Of a stretch of DNA of 17,627 nt, positions 1-7,384 are shown piece by piece. This DNA comes from SFTJ01 sp905210415. Lineage in GTDB: Bacteria > Bacteroidota > Bacteroidia > Bacteroidales > Muribaculaceae. A program made the position numbers and the translations under genes. Below the pieces are notes generated by a model that was given only the letters and a program-made list of their open reading frames with translations, was not told the DNA's origin and did not search any database. The stretch lies in NCBI GenBank assembly GCA_902476295.1, contig CABSDC010000048.1, positions 1-17,627 on the forward strand. Direction: 5' to 3'. How positions within the stretch are numbered: the stretch's first letter is position 1; each line of letters starts with the position of its first letter.

Positions 1-1126
1 GTGCAAATTCGCGCAGGCGTATCACTTCTTCCTTGCTCAGGTATGAGCTGTTGTGGGCAAACTGTACGTAGTGCTTAGGTGCAGTCTCAGCCACGGTGGT
101 CTTGCTGCGCTCGCAGTCGTCGAGGGCACGCTTGAGCTCGTCGTTTCGCTTCTCGGCCTGCTGGCGAAGCGCCGCCTCGCGGTTGGCGTTGGCCTTTTCA
201 GCCGAAGCCTCGTCGCGGAGCGCGTTCACGCGCTGGTTGAGTTGCGACAGCTCGCCCTCGTAGTAGGCGCGCTGCACGCTCGCCTTGCTTGCCACGAAAT
301 TGTAGCGCACCGTAGCGAGTGCATATATAAGGTTTTTAGGAGCCACTTCCTTGCGGCTGAGCAGCCAGTCAATCTCGCCCTTCACTCCCACGGTGAATCG
401 GCGGCTAAGGTCGGCCTCGATGTGCAGTGTGGCAGGGATAAACAGCTTGTTGTATGACTCGTGGCGGTTTACCGAGCGCAGATGGCCGGTTACGATCACC
501 GTGCCGTCGTTGTTGATGGTTCCGTCGCCGTAGAACGGCTTTGTTGTGCCGCCGCTGGTGATGGTGTTGCTGTAGGAGATGCTATACTCGTTGCCGCGCG
601 CGAAGGTGTGTCCGAGGCCCGTACCAATCCAGATGTTGAGCCATTGAGCGCCGCGCTTGGGCCACAGCTCCATGAAGTTGAATCCGAGGTTTAGCTTCAC
701 GTTATGGGTGTTCATCATATAGTTTCCGTAGGCCTTCACGTCGGTCACCTTGGTGTCGAGCACCGAGGGGCGCTGCTCGCGGCGGTATCGCGACCACAAG
801 TAGTCGGCACCGATGCGCACCCACGGACGGATGGTGAAGTCGAAACCGCCGCCCACAGCAGGCGACTGCTTATAGCTGCGCTTGGCGTCGATATTCTGAT
901 ACCAAACGCCGTTAGCCCACGACACACCGCCCTGAGCGAAAATGCTCCAGGTGTTGGTGCGCAGTTCACTGTTTTGGTCGCGTGGCGGTTCTGCCGTCCC
1001 CTCGGCCTTGTCCTGCGCCTGGGCGCCAAAGGCGGCGAGCACGCAGAGCAGCAGCATGCTGAGCCTAACTCTTGCCCAATTGCCACCGAATAGCGGATTA
1101 AGCGGTTTAGTTCGTCTTGTGTTCAT
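1..1126 (-). CDS. OmpA-family outer membrane protein (3' end outside window)
   Basis: I read this frame directly from the reverse strand: it is open for 375 codons from an ATG at 1126 to the left edge. Residues 1-37 look like a signal peptide, with a hydrophobic core (MLLLCVLAAF) and an AQA cleavage site. Residues ~45-290 are rich in alternating aromatic and polar strands, as in an outer membrane beta-barrel. Residues ~290-350 form a Glu/Lys/Arg/Ala-rich coiled coil (LSQLNQRVNALRDEA). From ~352 the sequence HYVQFAHNSSYLSKEE matches the start of an OmpA-like peptidoglycan-binding domain, which is cut by the window edge. The architecture implies a porin-like or structural protein tethering the outer membrane to peptidoglycan. 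An internal Met24 is an alternative start, but the long N-terminus still gives a good signal peptide. The family call is firm; the transport or adhesion role is unknown. Confidence 0.88.
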   Translation of the reverse strand, partial: MNTRRTKPLNPLFGGNWARVRLSMLLLCVLAAFGAQAQDKAEGTAEPPRDQNSELRTNTWSIFAQGGVSWANGVWYQNIDAKRSYKQSPAVGGGFDFTIRPWVRIGADYLWSRYRREQRPSVLDTKVTDVKAYGNYMMNTHNVKLNLGFNFMELWPKRGAQWLNIWIGTGLGHTFARGNEYSISYSNTITSGGTTKPFYGDGTINNDGTVIVTGHLRSVNRHESYNKLFIPATLHIEADLSRRFTVGVKGEIDWLLSRKEVAPKNLIYALATVRYNFVASKASVQRAYYEGELSQLNQRVNALRDEASAEKANANREAALRQQAEKRNDELKRALDDCERSKTTVAETAPKHYVQFAHNSSYLSKEEVIRLREFA

Positions 1127-1182
1127 ACTTGCTTCGATTTAGTTATTTTTTTGTTTATTATTGTCGTGTGGTTTAGTTTTCA

Positions 1183-1190
1183 CAAATTTA
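1183..1190 (-). promoter_or_regulatory. Bacteroidales -7 box for the OmpA-like gene
   Basis: On the minus strand this reads TAAATTTG, matching the TAnnTTTG -7 consensus of the Bacteroidetes primary sigma factor. It lies about 57 bp upstream of the ATG at 1126. No TTTG is found at the expected -33 spacing; that position is occupied by the first of three direct repeats (1213-1286), which suggests activator-dependent transcription. Confidence 0.5.
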
Positions 1191-1212
1191 GGGGCATGTG
1201 GAGCAAAAATTA

Positions 1213-1286
1213 CTGTTCTAATCGGACATTTTTCTGTTCTAATCGGACATTTTTAATTTGCCCGATTGTTCTAATCGGACATTTTT
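1213..1286 (-). promoter_or_regulatory. Three phased direct repeats upstream of the OmpA-like gene
   Basis: Three copies of the same 20-bp word lie at 1214-1233, 1235-1254 and 1267-1286. In the direction of the gene each reads AAAAATGTCCGATTAGAACA. The first two are 21 bp apart and the third is 32 bp further on, close to whole helical turns. The copy nearest the gene sits 22-23 bp upstream of the -7 box, where a -33 element would be. Repetition, phasing and position point to binding sites for a transcription factor. The factor is not identified from sequence; similar phased repeats follow the AraC-type gene at 15284-15341. Confidence 0.55.
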
Positions 1287-1503
1287 AGCGCGTAACTCAT
1301 TGAGCATTAGTGCAAACCCGAGAACAGTAGTGCGAACAATCGCCAAAATCCCCATTTCCGCAGCGTCGGTTTTGTGTTTCCCACGGCGGGTGATTTTGTG
1401 AGTGTTTTTGCATCACGCAGGCGGATGTTGAAGTTCACGCAGATTCCGCAGATTGGGCATATTTTGCTGGTGGTATTGTTTCGCGCAGAAGGTGATTTTT
1501 GCA

Positions 1504-1567
1504 TCACGCAGATTCCGCAGATATAACAGATCTTGCGATGATAACCGATAAAACAACGTCGGAGACA
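1504..1567 (+). repeat. Dispersed repeat, copy 1 of 2 (direct)
   Basis: This begins TCACGCAGATTCCGCAGAT and ends AACAACGTCGGAGAC. It is nearly identical to 3392-3456, with differences mainly around the word after GCAGAT (ATAACAG against TGAACAG). The pair brackets the lipoprotein/HAD gene unit in the same orientation. Confidence 0.75.
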
Positions 1568-1617
1568 TAGGCACCATACGTTTCGGCTTCACATTCCGCG
1601 TTGGATAACCGCAGCAA

Positions 1618-1709
1618 GTAGGGATGTAGCACTGCCGCGTCCGCACCCGAATGGTGATAACACATTAATTACCAATGTATTATACGGACGTAGCATGCCA
1701 CGTCCCTAC
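1618..1709. repeat. Imperfect inverted repeat around a 41-nt spacer
   Basis: Arm 1618-1643 begins GTAGGGATGTAGCA. Arm 1685-1709 is CGGACGTAGCATGCCACGTC plus five more bases and is close to the reverse complement of the first. This is a typical intergenic palindromic repeat with no coding content. It could fold in RNA or mark the edges of a small insertion. Confidence 0.5.
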
Positions 1710-2165
1710 CGGCGGGTGGTATCGAATGGCCATCCGAAATCATTGGCATTTGGAATTCACCGTCGTAGAAATCCAAAAAAATCTGATTAATCTGCGGGTA
1801 TCCGCGTGAGATAAAACCAACATCCGCGAAAAACCCACCACCATCTGCGGGGGATAAAACCACATGGGGGGGGGGACGTAAAACAAGGGTCTCCGATTCG
1901 CATCGATGACCCTCCGCTTTAATCAATAAAAGATATATTTACTCTATTCTCCATATTGATTTTTTCCAAAAACAATATCTTGTTCTGCGCAATCATCACA
2001 GACTACGTCACAACAATTAAGTTTCAAACCTCTTTATAAAGATAAAGAATTAACGCTATAAATTCTTCACTTTGCAACTTATAGTGCAAATATAATTTAT
2101 TTTCTTAAATATTTTCCAACTTTTTACAGAAAATTTTAATCCAATATATCAACTTTTTGCTACTT

Positions 2166-2197
2166 TTTGCCAAAGTCGCCTTTTTTGTATACCTTTG
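2166..2197 (+). promoter_or_regulatory. Promoter of the lipoprotein/HAD unit
   Basis: A TTTG at 2166-2169 and a TACCTTTG -7 box at 2190-2197 are separated by 20 bp, the canonical Bacteroidetes spacing. Transcription should start near 2204, leaving about 19 nt before the ATG at 2223. The 1931-2165 stretch upstream is AT-rich and I see no gene in it. Confidence 0.7.
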
Positions 2198-2222
2198 GAC
2201 TTAGAATAAAACACTTTGACGT

Positions 2223-2702
2223 ATGAAAAATACATTAAAAATCATCATCGCAGCCGTGGCTCTGCTGAGCCTCTATAGCTGCAAAGAGAATTATTCAAAC
2301 GGCGAAAAAGTAGGCAACCTAATAGAATTCACCACCAAAGGCGTGATATGGGATTCGTGGGAGGGCCGAATGAATATGACCCAAACCGGTATGAACACCA
2401 GCGGCGAACCGTTTGCCTTCAGCTTCGACAACGACCGCACCGACCAGGGCGAACTGATAGAACTGATGAAGCAAGCTCAAGTGGAGGGCTGGAAACTGAA
2501 ACTGCGCTACCACGAGGTGTGGGGCCTGAAAAACCTGTTCTGCAACCGTGGCGACACCGACTATTTCATCGACGAAGTGACCGTGCTCGACCGCAACTTT
2601 GCCAAACCTCTCAACAACCTCGGCAGCGGACGCGAAGGTAAAGTGGTGGACACCATCTGGGTAGTGGTGGACAAAGCTGAATTACTACGAAACAAAAAAT
2701 AA
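2223..2702 (+). CDS. Small lipoprotein of unknown function
   Basis: This is a 159-residue protein with a lipoprotein signal peptide: a hydrophobic stretch at residues 5-17 and a lipobox LYSC with the acylated Cys at position 20. The following KEN is only a partial match to the acidic lipoprotein export signals seen in some Bacteroidetes, so surface exposure is uncertain. The mature part carries KGVIWDSWEGRMNMTQTGMN and a later RGDTDYFIDEV. The WDSWEG/NMTQTGM pattern recalls a widespread family of small uncharacterised Bacteroidales lipoproteins; I know no function for it. It is probably anchored to an inner or outer membrane leaflet facing the periplasm or surface. A strong promoter lies immediately upstream, and the HAD gene follows 12 nt after the stop in the same frame, so the two are probably co-transcribed. 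Confidence 0.85.
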   Translation: MKNTLKIIIAAVALLSLYSCKENYSNGEKVGNLIEFTTKGVIWDSWEGRMNMTQTGMNTSGEPFAFSFDNDRTDQGELIELMKQAQVEGWKLKLRYHEVWGLKNLFCNRGDTDYFIDEVTVLDRNFAKPLNNLGSGREGKVVDTIWVVVDKAELLRNKK

Positions 2703-2714
2703 AAATTTATCGAC

Positions 2715-3389
2715 GTGACAAAAATCAACGCAATCATAGTTGACTTCGGCAAGGTGCTGGTAGACTACGACTTCGACCAGTTTTTCGATATGCTCTGTGC
2801 CGAATACCCTCTCAGCGACGAGGCTTTCAACGAATTTAAGACTGTAACCCTCGACGAACAGACCTATTCAAGCTTCGACCGCGAGGAAACTCCTTTCGAT
2901 GAGCAAATCAAGGCTCTGCAAGCTAAGCACCCTGCGTGCGCCGTGCTGTTTGGGGCATTCAACCATCGCTTTCAGGAGGTTATCACCGGCGAAGTGCCTG
3001 GCATGTACGACCTGCTATCAACGCTCAAGCGCAACGGATATCCCGTGTACGGACTAAGCAACTGGTCGAGCAAGGTGTATGAGACGATGCAAAATTTTCC
3101 ACACATCTTCTCTCTGCTCGACGACAGGGTTCTATCGTGCGAAGAGCATCTGCTGAAACCCGAAGCTGACATTTACCTGCGTGCCCTGGAGCGCTTCGGG
3201 CTGAAAGCCGAGGAATGCGTGTTTGTCGACGACAAGCAAGCCAACATCGACGTTGCCGCGCCGTGGGCATCGACGGCATTCTCTTCAAAGGCACCGACGA
3301 CCTGCGCAAAGAATTGCTCAAACGCGGCATCAACGCCCAATAACCCGCTGCCGGTTTTGCTTCGGATTTCGCGCCGATGGGTAATCTAA
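2715..3389 (+). CDS. HAD-family hydrolase, apparent frameshift near the 3' end
   Basis: The start is GTG; an in-frame TAA at 2700-2702 excludes any longer start, and the conserved N-terminus begins at once. HAD motifs are visible: motif I IIVDFGKVLVDYD with Asp10, motif II YGLSNWS, motif III LLKPEADIY with Lys148, and motif IV VFVDDKQANID with Asp172/Asp173. This resembles the YihX-like sugar-phosphate or nucleotide phosphatase group (HAD subclass I), presumably cytosolic; the substrate is unknown. The second motif I acid is Gly12, as in the DxG members. After residue 181 the frame becomes unlike the family (APWASTAFSS). Reading from 3257 in the -1 frame restores ARAVGIDGILFKGTDDLRKE and stops at 3343, giving about 209 residues, the usual length. 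One C seems to be missing from a GCCCGC context near 3256. The open frame as given ends at 3389. Confidence 0.85.
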   Translation: MTKINAIIVDFGKVLVDYDFDQFFDMLCAEYPLSDEAFNEFKTVTLDEQTYSSFDREETPFDEQIKALQAKHPACAVLFGAFNHRFQEVITGEVPGMYDLLSTLKRNGYPVYGLSNWSSKVYETMQNFPHIFSLLDDRVLSCEEHLLKPEADIYLRALERFGLKAEECVFVDDKQANIDVAAPWASTAFSSKAPTTCAKNCSNAASTPNNPLPVLLRISRRWVI

Positions 3390-3391
3390 TT

Positions 3392-3456
3392 TCACGCAGA
3401 TTCCGCAGATTGAACAGATCTTGCGATGATAACCGATAAAACAACGTCGGAGACGT
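3392..3456 (+). repeat. Dispersed repeat, copy 2 of 2 (direct)
   Basis: This is the partner of 1504-1567. It starts just inside the shifted 3' end of the HAD frame, about 50 bp after the restored stop at 3343. Its last bases form a perfect small hairpin, CAACGTC-GGA-GACGTTG. Confidence 0.75.
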
Positions 3457-3715
3457 TGCAATATATTTAGCATCAAACTTATGGAGCGAAGCGGAATTGT
3501 TTGATGTACGCTATGCCCCAACACCACAGCCTCGGAGAGGCTGATAGTCACCATAATATGATTGGCGCCTAGGACGCGTACCTTCGGCACGCAGGATAGT
3601 GAGGGCGGTTACCGAGCTGTCCGCCAGCAGACTCGCTGCGCTCGCTAGCAAGCGGTTATTTCACCCTTCGGGTTTAAGACGAGCGGCTTCACCGCTCTCG
3701 CTGATGTCGTCATAT
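3457..3715. repeat. Gene-free stretch rich in small hairpins
   Basis: No credible gene is present. The DNA is packed with short inverted repeats: CATCAAAC (3471-3478) with GTTTGATG (3499-3506), AGCCTCGGAGAGGCT, and several TTCG- or TTCA-looped motifs such as CCCTTCGGG and GCGGCTTCACCGC. The pattern is typical of high-copy Bacteroidales intergenic repeats. A role in 3' end formation of the upstream unit is possible but not shown. Confidence 0.5.
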
Positions 3716-3995
3716 ATTCGGTGGTGGGTTTCCCGCAGATGGTGGTGGGTTTTTCGCGGATGGTGGTATTTTTTCACGCAGATGGGCGCAGATTAAGCAG
3801 ATTTTTTGGAATTTCGACGACGATGGATCCCAAATGCCAATGACTTCGGTTATCCTCTGCCCAATCTGCGGAATCTGTGTGAGCAAAACCATCCGCCTGC
3901 GTGATACAAAAACACTCACAAAAATCACCATCCGCGGGAAACGCATCACCATCCGTGGAAAACGAGTCCGTACCCGAATGGCGATAACACATTAA
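3716..3995. repeat. Repeat mosaic, largely an inverted copy of 1376-1810
   Basis: Bases 3787-3849 are an inverted copy of 1736-1795, 3858-3943 an inverted copy of 1376-1459, and 3966-3995 a direct copy of 1639-1668. Tandem GTGGTGGGTTT and CGCAGATGG words fill 3720-3780. I see no gene; minus-strand open frames here arise from the repeats. Confidence 0.7.
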
Positions 3996-4028
3996 AGTGC
4001 ATATTTTGCTTGTTTTTTAATAAGTAGA

Positions 4029-4058
4029 TTTGGTTTTACCATACTTTTTGTACTTTTG
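4029..4058 (+). promoter_or_regulatory. Promoter of the LtaS-like/carbonic anhydrase unit
   Basis: A TTTG lies at 4029-4032 and a TACTTTTG -7 box at 4051-4058, 18 bp apart. Transcription should begin near 4065, about 15 nt before the ATG at 4080. This rules out the in-frame TTG at 4071 as the likely start, since it leaves almost no leader. Confidence 0.65.
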
Positions 4059-4079
4059 TAGGCGTAAAAATTGTTCATC

Positions 4080-5915
4080 ATGAAACAGGTAAAGACATTA
4101 ATCACCACATATTGCACTATCCTATTGGCTTTTGTGCTACAAAAACCGCTATTTCTGATTATCCAACAGGCCATGTGCCCATCACAGCAGTGTGGCTTCT
4201 GGAGCAACATTTCTGCCGTGGTTTGGCACGGGCTCACACTCGACATTTCTATGGCTGGCTACCTAAGCATAGTGCCCTGCCTGACAATGATAGCAAGCAT
4301 CTGGGTGAACGGCAAGATTACGCAGCGCATTCTGAACGGCTATTTCTGGGTGGCTGCGGCACTCATCGCTTGTTCGTTTGTTCTGAACATGGCCCTCTAC
4401 CCATTTTGGAACTACCCACTCGACAGCACACCGCTATTCTACTTCTTCACATCGCCAGCTGATGCCTTCGCCAGCACCAGCGTGTGGTTTAGCGCATTCG
4501 GCATTCTGCTTGCAGCAATACTCACCGTGGCAATATGGTATGCCTTGCGCACCAAGCAACGCCTCTGGACATGCCATCGCATCGGCACCCTCGCAGCCAT
4601 GATTATATCGGCAGCAGCAATGTTTCTTGCCATACGCGGAGGTTTGACGGTGTCTACCGCCAACACCGGCAAAGCATATTACAGCCAAAACGCGTTTCTC
4701 AATCACGCCGCCGTGAATCCGCTATTCAGCCTTATGGAATCGCTTTCTCACCAAGAGGATTTCGGCACGCAATATCGCTATATGCCCGATGAAAAAGCCA
4801 CCAAGACGTTTGAGGCAATGATTAGCCAAAGCGACGACGACACCACGCCTCTGCTATCGCCCGAAGCCATAGCCAACGGTGCCCCCGACATACTGATAGT
4901 GATAATGGAAAGCTTCGCCAACGACCTACTGCCATCTATTGGCACGCAAGGCGACGTAGCTGTCAACCTCGACTCCATAGCGCAAAGCAGCATCTCCTTC
5001 ACCCGCTTCTTTGCCAACAGTTTCCGCACCGACCGCGGCCTGGTGTCGATACTCAGCGGCTATCCAGCACAGCCCACCCATTCAATCATGAAATATCCAG
5101 CCAAATCGGCACATCTGCCCTCGCTGGCGCGATCGCTCGCCGAGGCTAAGCACTACACAAGCACCTACTTCTACGGCGGCGATGTGGATTTTGCCAACCA
5201 GCGTTCGTGGCTTGTGTCGCAAGGCTATCAGCACATCATCTCTGATGCCGACTTCCCCATTAAAGACAAACTCAGCAAATGGGGCGTGCCCGACCACATC
5301 GTGGCGCAGCGCCTGCTTGCCGACATCAAATCGCCCTCAAGCAAGGCTCCGCACCTGAGAGTGTTTCAGACCTCATCGAGCCACGAACCATTTGATGTGC
5401 CATACAAACGCCTTGCCGATAAACGCCTCAACGCATTTGCCTACACCGACAGCTTGATAGGCAACCTGATGCGCCAATATGCCCAACTGCCATCGTGGCG
5501 CAACACGCTGGTAGTGCTGGTGCCCGACCACGTGGGCGCATACACCGAACACCTCGACAACTTCACGCGCAAGCGCTACGAGATACCGCTCATCATCACC
5601 GGCGGCGCTATAGCCCGACCGATGAAAATAGACGCCATCGGGTCGCAACACGACATCGCAGCCACTCTGCTCGGCCAATTAGGCATCAAGCACAACGACT
5701 TCACATTCAGCAAGAACCTGATGAGCAAGTCAACGCCGAAGTTTGCATTCTTCACCGTGCCCGACGCCTTCGGCATTGTCACCGACAGCGCCACCGTGAT
5801 ATTCGACAACAAGATGAAGCAAGCCGTATTCACCCAAGGGGGTGACACCAAGCAATGCACCGAATGCGGCAAAGCATACCTACAGAAACTATATGACGAT
5901 TTAGACAAATTATGA
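4080..5915 (+). CDS. LTA synthase-like membrane phosphotransferase (sulfatase fold)
   Basis: This 611-residue inner-membrane protein has about five hydrophobic helices in its first ~215 residues, followed by a large extracytoplasmic alkaline-phosphatase/sulfatase-fold domain. Catalytic landmarks of the LtaS/OpgB group are present: MESF with metal-ligand Glu277, SFRTDRG with candidate nucleophile Thr317, FQTSSSHEPF, and VPDHVGAYTE with Asp483-His484. LtaS and OpgB move glycerol phosphate from phosphatidylglycerol to an acceptor. A Gram-negative Bacteroidales cell has no lipoteichoic acid, so the acceptor is probably a periplasmic glycan or surface polysaccharide; phosphoethanolamine transfer is also possible. 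The ATG at 4080 is chosen over a TTG at 4071 because of promoter position and the clean first helix. Its stop overlaps the carbonic anhydrase start by four bases, so translation is probably coupled. Confidence 0.85.
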   Translation: MKQVKTLITTYCTILLAFVLQKPLFLIIQQAMCPSQQCGFWSNISAVVWHGLTLDISMAGYLSIVPCLTMIASIWVNGKITQRILNGYFWVAAALIACSFVLNMALYPFWNYPLDSTPLFYFFTSPADAFASTSVWFSAFGILLAAILTVAIWYALRTKQRLWTCHRIGTLAAMIISAAAMFLAIRGGLTVSTANTGKAYYSQNAFLNHAAVNPLFSLMESLSHQEDFGTQYRYMPDEKATKTFEAMISQSDDDTTPLLSPEAIANGAPDILIVIMESFANDLLPSIGTQGDVAVNLDSIAQSSISFTRFFANSFRTDRGLVSILSGYPAQPTHSIMKYPAKSAHLPSLARSLAEAKHYTSTYFYGGDVDFANQRSWLVSQGYQHIISDADFPIKDKLSKWGVPDHIVAQRLLADIKSPSSKAPHLRVFQTSSSHEPFDVPYKRLADKRLNAFAYTDSLIGNLMRQYAQLPSWRNTLVVLVPDHVGAYTEHLDNFTRKRYEIPLIITGGAIARPMKIDAIGSQHDIAATLLGQLGIKHNDFTFSKNLMSKSTPKFAFFTVPDAFGIVTDSATVIFDNKMKQAVFTQGGDTKQCTECGKAYLQKLYDDLDKL

Positions 5916-6454
5916 TAAAGGAAATACTTGAATACAACCGCAACTTTGTTGCCAACAAAGAATACGAGCCATACCAGACCACAAAATATCCCGACAAAAA
6001 GATAGCAATAGTGAGTTGTATGGACACCCGACTCACCAAACTGCTCCCCGCAGCACTCGGTCTGCGCAACGGCGACGTGAAAATCATAAAGAATGCCGGA
6101 GGCGTAATCACCAACCCATTCGACAGCACCATGCGCAGCCTGCTGGTGAGCGTATATGAGCTTGGCGTGGAAGAGATAATGGTGATTGGCCACACCGACT
6201 GCGGCGTGCAGGGTATGGACGGCGAGGAAATGCTCCACCTGATGCGCCAACGCGGCATCGACGAGGAACACATATCGCTGATGAAGCACTGTGGAATCAA
6301 TCTGGAGGAATGGCTACACGGATTTGACAATGTGCATGATGCCATACTCGAAACCGTAGATCTGGTGCGCAACCATCCACTTATGCCTCACGACGTGACC
6401 GTGAAAGGCTACATTATGGACTCCAGCACCGGCCTGCTCAGCGATGCACAATAA
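5912..6454 (+). CDS. Beta-class carbonic anhydrase
   Basis: This 180-residue protein interconverts CO2 and bicarbonate in the cytoplasm. Zinc-site motifs are complete: CMDTR gives Cys36 with the Asp38/Arg40 dyad, and HTDCG gives His94 and Cys97. KNAGG (residues 60-64) and the hydrophobic EEIMVIGH strand also fit the family. The length suits the compact clade of beta enzymes. The ATG overlaps the upstream stop (ATGA), which fixes the start. The gene ends 25 bp from the convergent transporter gene with no obvious terminator between them. The functional link to the upstream phosphotransferase is not apparent; bicarbonate supply to carboxylases is the general role. Confidence 0.93.
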   Translation: MIKEILEYNRNFVANKEYEPYQTTKYPDKKIAIVSCMDTRLTKLLPAALGLRNGDVKIIKNAGGVITNPFDSTMRSLLVSVYELGVEEIMVIGHTDCGVQGMDGEEMLHLMRQRGIDEEHISLMKHCGINLEEWLHGFDNVHDAILETVDLVRNHPLMPHDVTVKGYIMDSSTGLLSDAQ

Positions 6455-6479
6455 CGCGCCCCAACTCTCAAAACAGGTA

Positions 6480-7370
6480 TTACTTTGTAGGCTCTAAGTG
6501 CAGCATGATGTGCGTGGAGTCGCCATACTCCTTGCGCAGATTGCGCTCCACCTCGCTGGCGCGGCTATGAGCCTCGGCGAGAGGCATTTCGCCCGGCAGA
6601 CGAAGGTGCATCTCTATGGCAATGACGCCACCTATGCGGCGTGTGTAAAGGTGATGAATATCTTTCACGTCGCGAGTGCGATAGACAATCTCGCGTATAT
6701 GGTTTTCGGTTTCTCTCGGGAGTCGCTCCTCAAGCAGTTCGCCCGACGATTTGCGTATCAGTGCGAAAGCCGTCTTGATTATAAACACGCTAACCACCAC
6801 AGCGGCAATCGGGTCGAGCACAGCCCACTCGCTGCCAAGCAGCACAGCGCCACCGATGCCGATGGCTGTGCCAATCGACGACATGGCATCACTGCGATGA
6901 TGCCACGCATTAGCTTCGAGCGCCGACGACTGCACCTCATCGGCCACCTTGCGTGTGATGCGAAACACCCACTCCTTCGATGCTATACTCACAATGGCTG
7001 CCACAAGAGCTATAACGCCCGGCGACTGCAACTGCTCGCCACAAGCAAAGGCGTAGATTTTCGTCAAGCCTCCCCAACCGAGCATAATGGCCACAACCAG
7101 CAGAGCCACACCGATAATCGACGTTGCTATGGTCTCGTATTTGCCATGACCATAGGCATGATCCTCATCGGCAGGCTTATTGCTCAACCGCACGAAAATC
7201 AGCACTATCACATCGGTCACAAAGTCGCTCAACGAGTGCACGGCATCTGCCACCATAGCAGCAGAATGGCCCATAATACCAGCCATAAACTTTGCCACAA
7301 GCAGAAGTGCATTGACTACACCTCCAAGCAACGTCACACGATAAATGCGCTTGCTTCTGATATCTGACAT
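6480..7370 (-). CDS. Cation diffusion facilitator family transporter
   Basis: This 296-residue inner-membrane protein of the CDF family exports divalent metals (usually Zn2+, also Fe2+, Mn2+, Cd2+ or Co2+) in exchange for protons. The N-terminal ~205 residues contain about six helices. The transport-site signatures are DAVHSLSDF in TM2 (His45, Asp49) and HHRSD in TM5 (His157, Asp161); this HD-HD pattern is associated mainly with zinc. HAYGHGKYE follows TM2 as in other members. Residues ~210-296 form the cytoplasmic metal-sensing domain (DVKDIHHLYTRRIGG, HIMLHLEP). It is the last gene of a three-gene minus-strand run, 14 nt after the unknown membrane protein. Metal specificity cannot be fixed from sequence. 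Confidence 0.92.
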   Translation of the reverse strand: MSDIRSKRIYRVTLLGGVVNALLLVAKFMAGIMGHSAAMVADAVHSLSDFVTDVIVLIFVRLSNKPADEDHAYGHGKYETIATSIIGVALLVVAIMLGWGGLTKIYAFACGEQLQSPGVIALVAAIVSIASKEWVFRITRKVADEVQSSALEANAWHHRSDAMSSIGTAIGIGGAVLLGSEWAVLDPIAAVVVSVFIIKTAFALIRKSSGELLEERLPRETENHIREIVYRTRDVKDIHHLYTRRIGGVIAIEMHLRLPGEMPLAEAHSRASEVERNLRKEYGDSTHIMLHLEPTK

Positions 7371-7384
7371 TATTTATACACCTC

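Larger units (their letters stand above)
1291..1930. repeat. Intergenic mosaic of dispersed repeats, no credible gene
   Basis: About 640 bp hold no convincing gene. The stretch is built from modules related to those at 3392-3995. Bases 1376-1459 match 3858-3943 in inverted orientation; 1504-1567 match 3392-3456 in direct orientation; 1639-1668 match 3966-3995 directly (28 of 30 bases); 1736-1795 match 3787-3849 inverted. The recurring words CACGCAGATTCCGCAGAT and CCACCATCTGCGGG are low-complexity dispersed repeats. A run of ten G lies at 1866-1875. Short open frames on the minus strand here are spelled by the repeats and lack any promoter or family resemblance. Confidence 0.7.

Noticed and set aside
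53..1142. Several plus-strand frames in the first kilobase
   Set aside because: All are antisense to the OmpA-like gene, which has a signal peptide, coiled coil and OmpA domain in the opposite direction.
1372..1810. Short regularly recurring CGCAGAT words as a possible CRISPR array
   Set aside because: The words are not equally spaced, the intervals are not unique spacers of constant length, and no cas gene is present.
1669..1926. An 85-codon minus-strand frame in the left repeat mosaic, with a possible TATATTTG box upstream (2087-2094)
   Set aside because: The frame is spelled by dispersed repeats and has no homologous look or plausible domain; the -7 match is easily produced by AT-rich DNA.
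3255..3260. Programmed -1 frameshifting in the HAD gene
   Set aside because: The site GTTGCCGCG is not a slippery heptamer, and no stimulatory hairpin or pseudoknot is obvious just downstream.
4071..4079. TTG at 4071 as the start of the LtaS-like gene
   Set aside because: It lies about six bases after the predicted transcription start; the ATG at 4080 fits better.
5576..6289. A 237-codon minus-strand frame spanning the LtaS-like/carbonic anhydrase junction
   Set aside because: It is antisense to two well-supported genes and has no promoter or family features.
6498..7367. A 289-codon open frame on the plus strand opposite the CDF transporter gene
   Set aside because: It has no recognisable domains, is rich in His, Arg and Gln as expected from antisense reading, and lies opposite a gene with clear CDF signatures.
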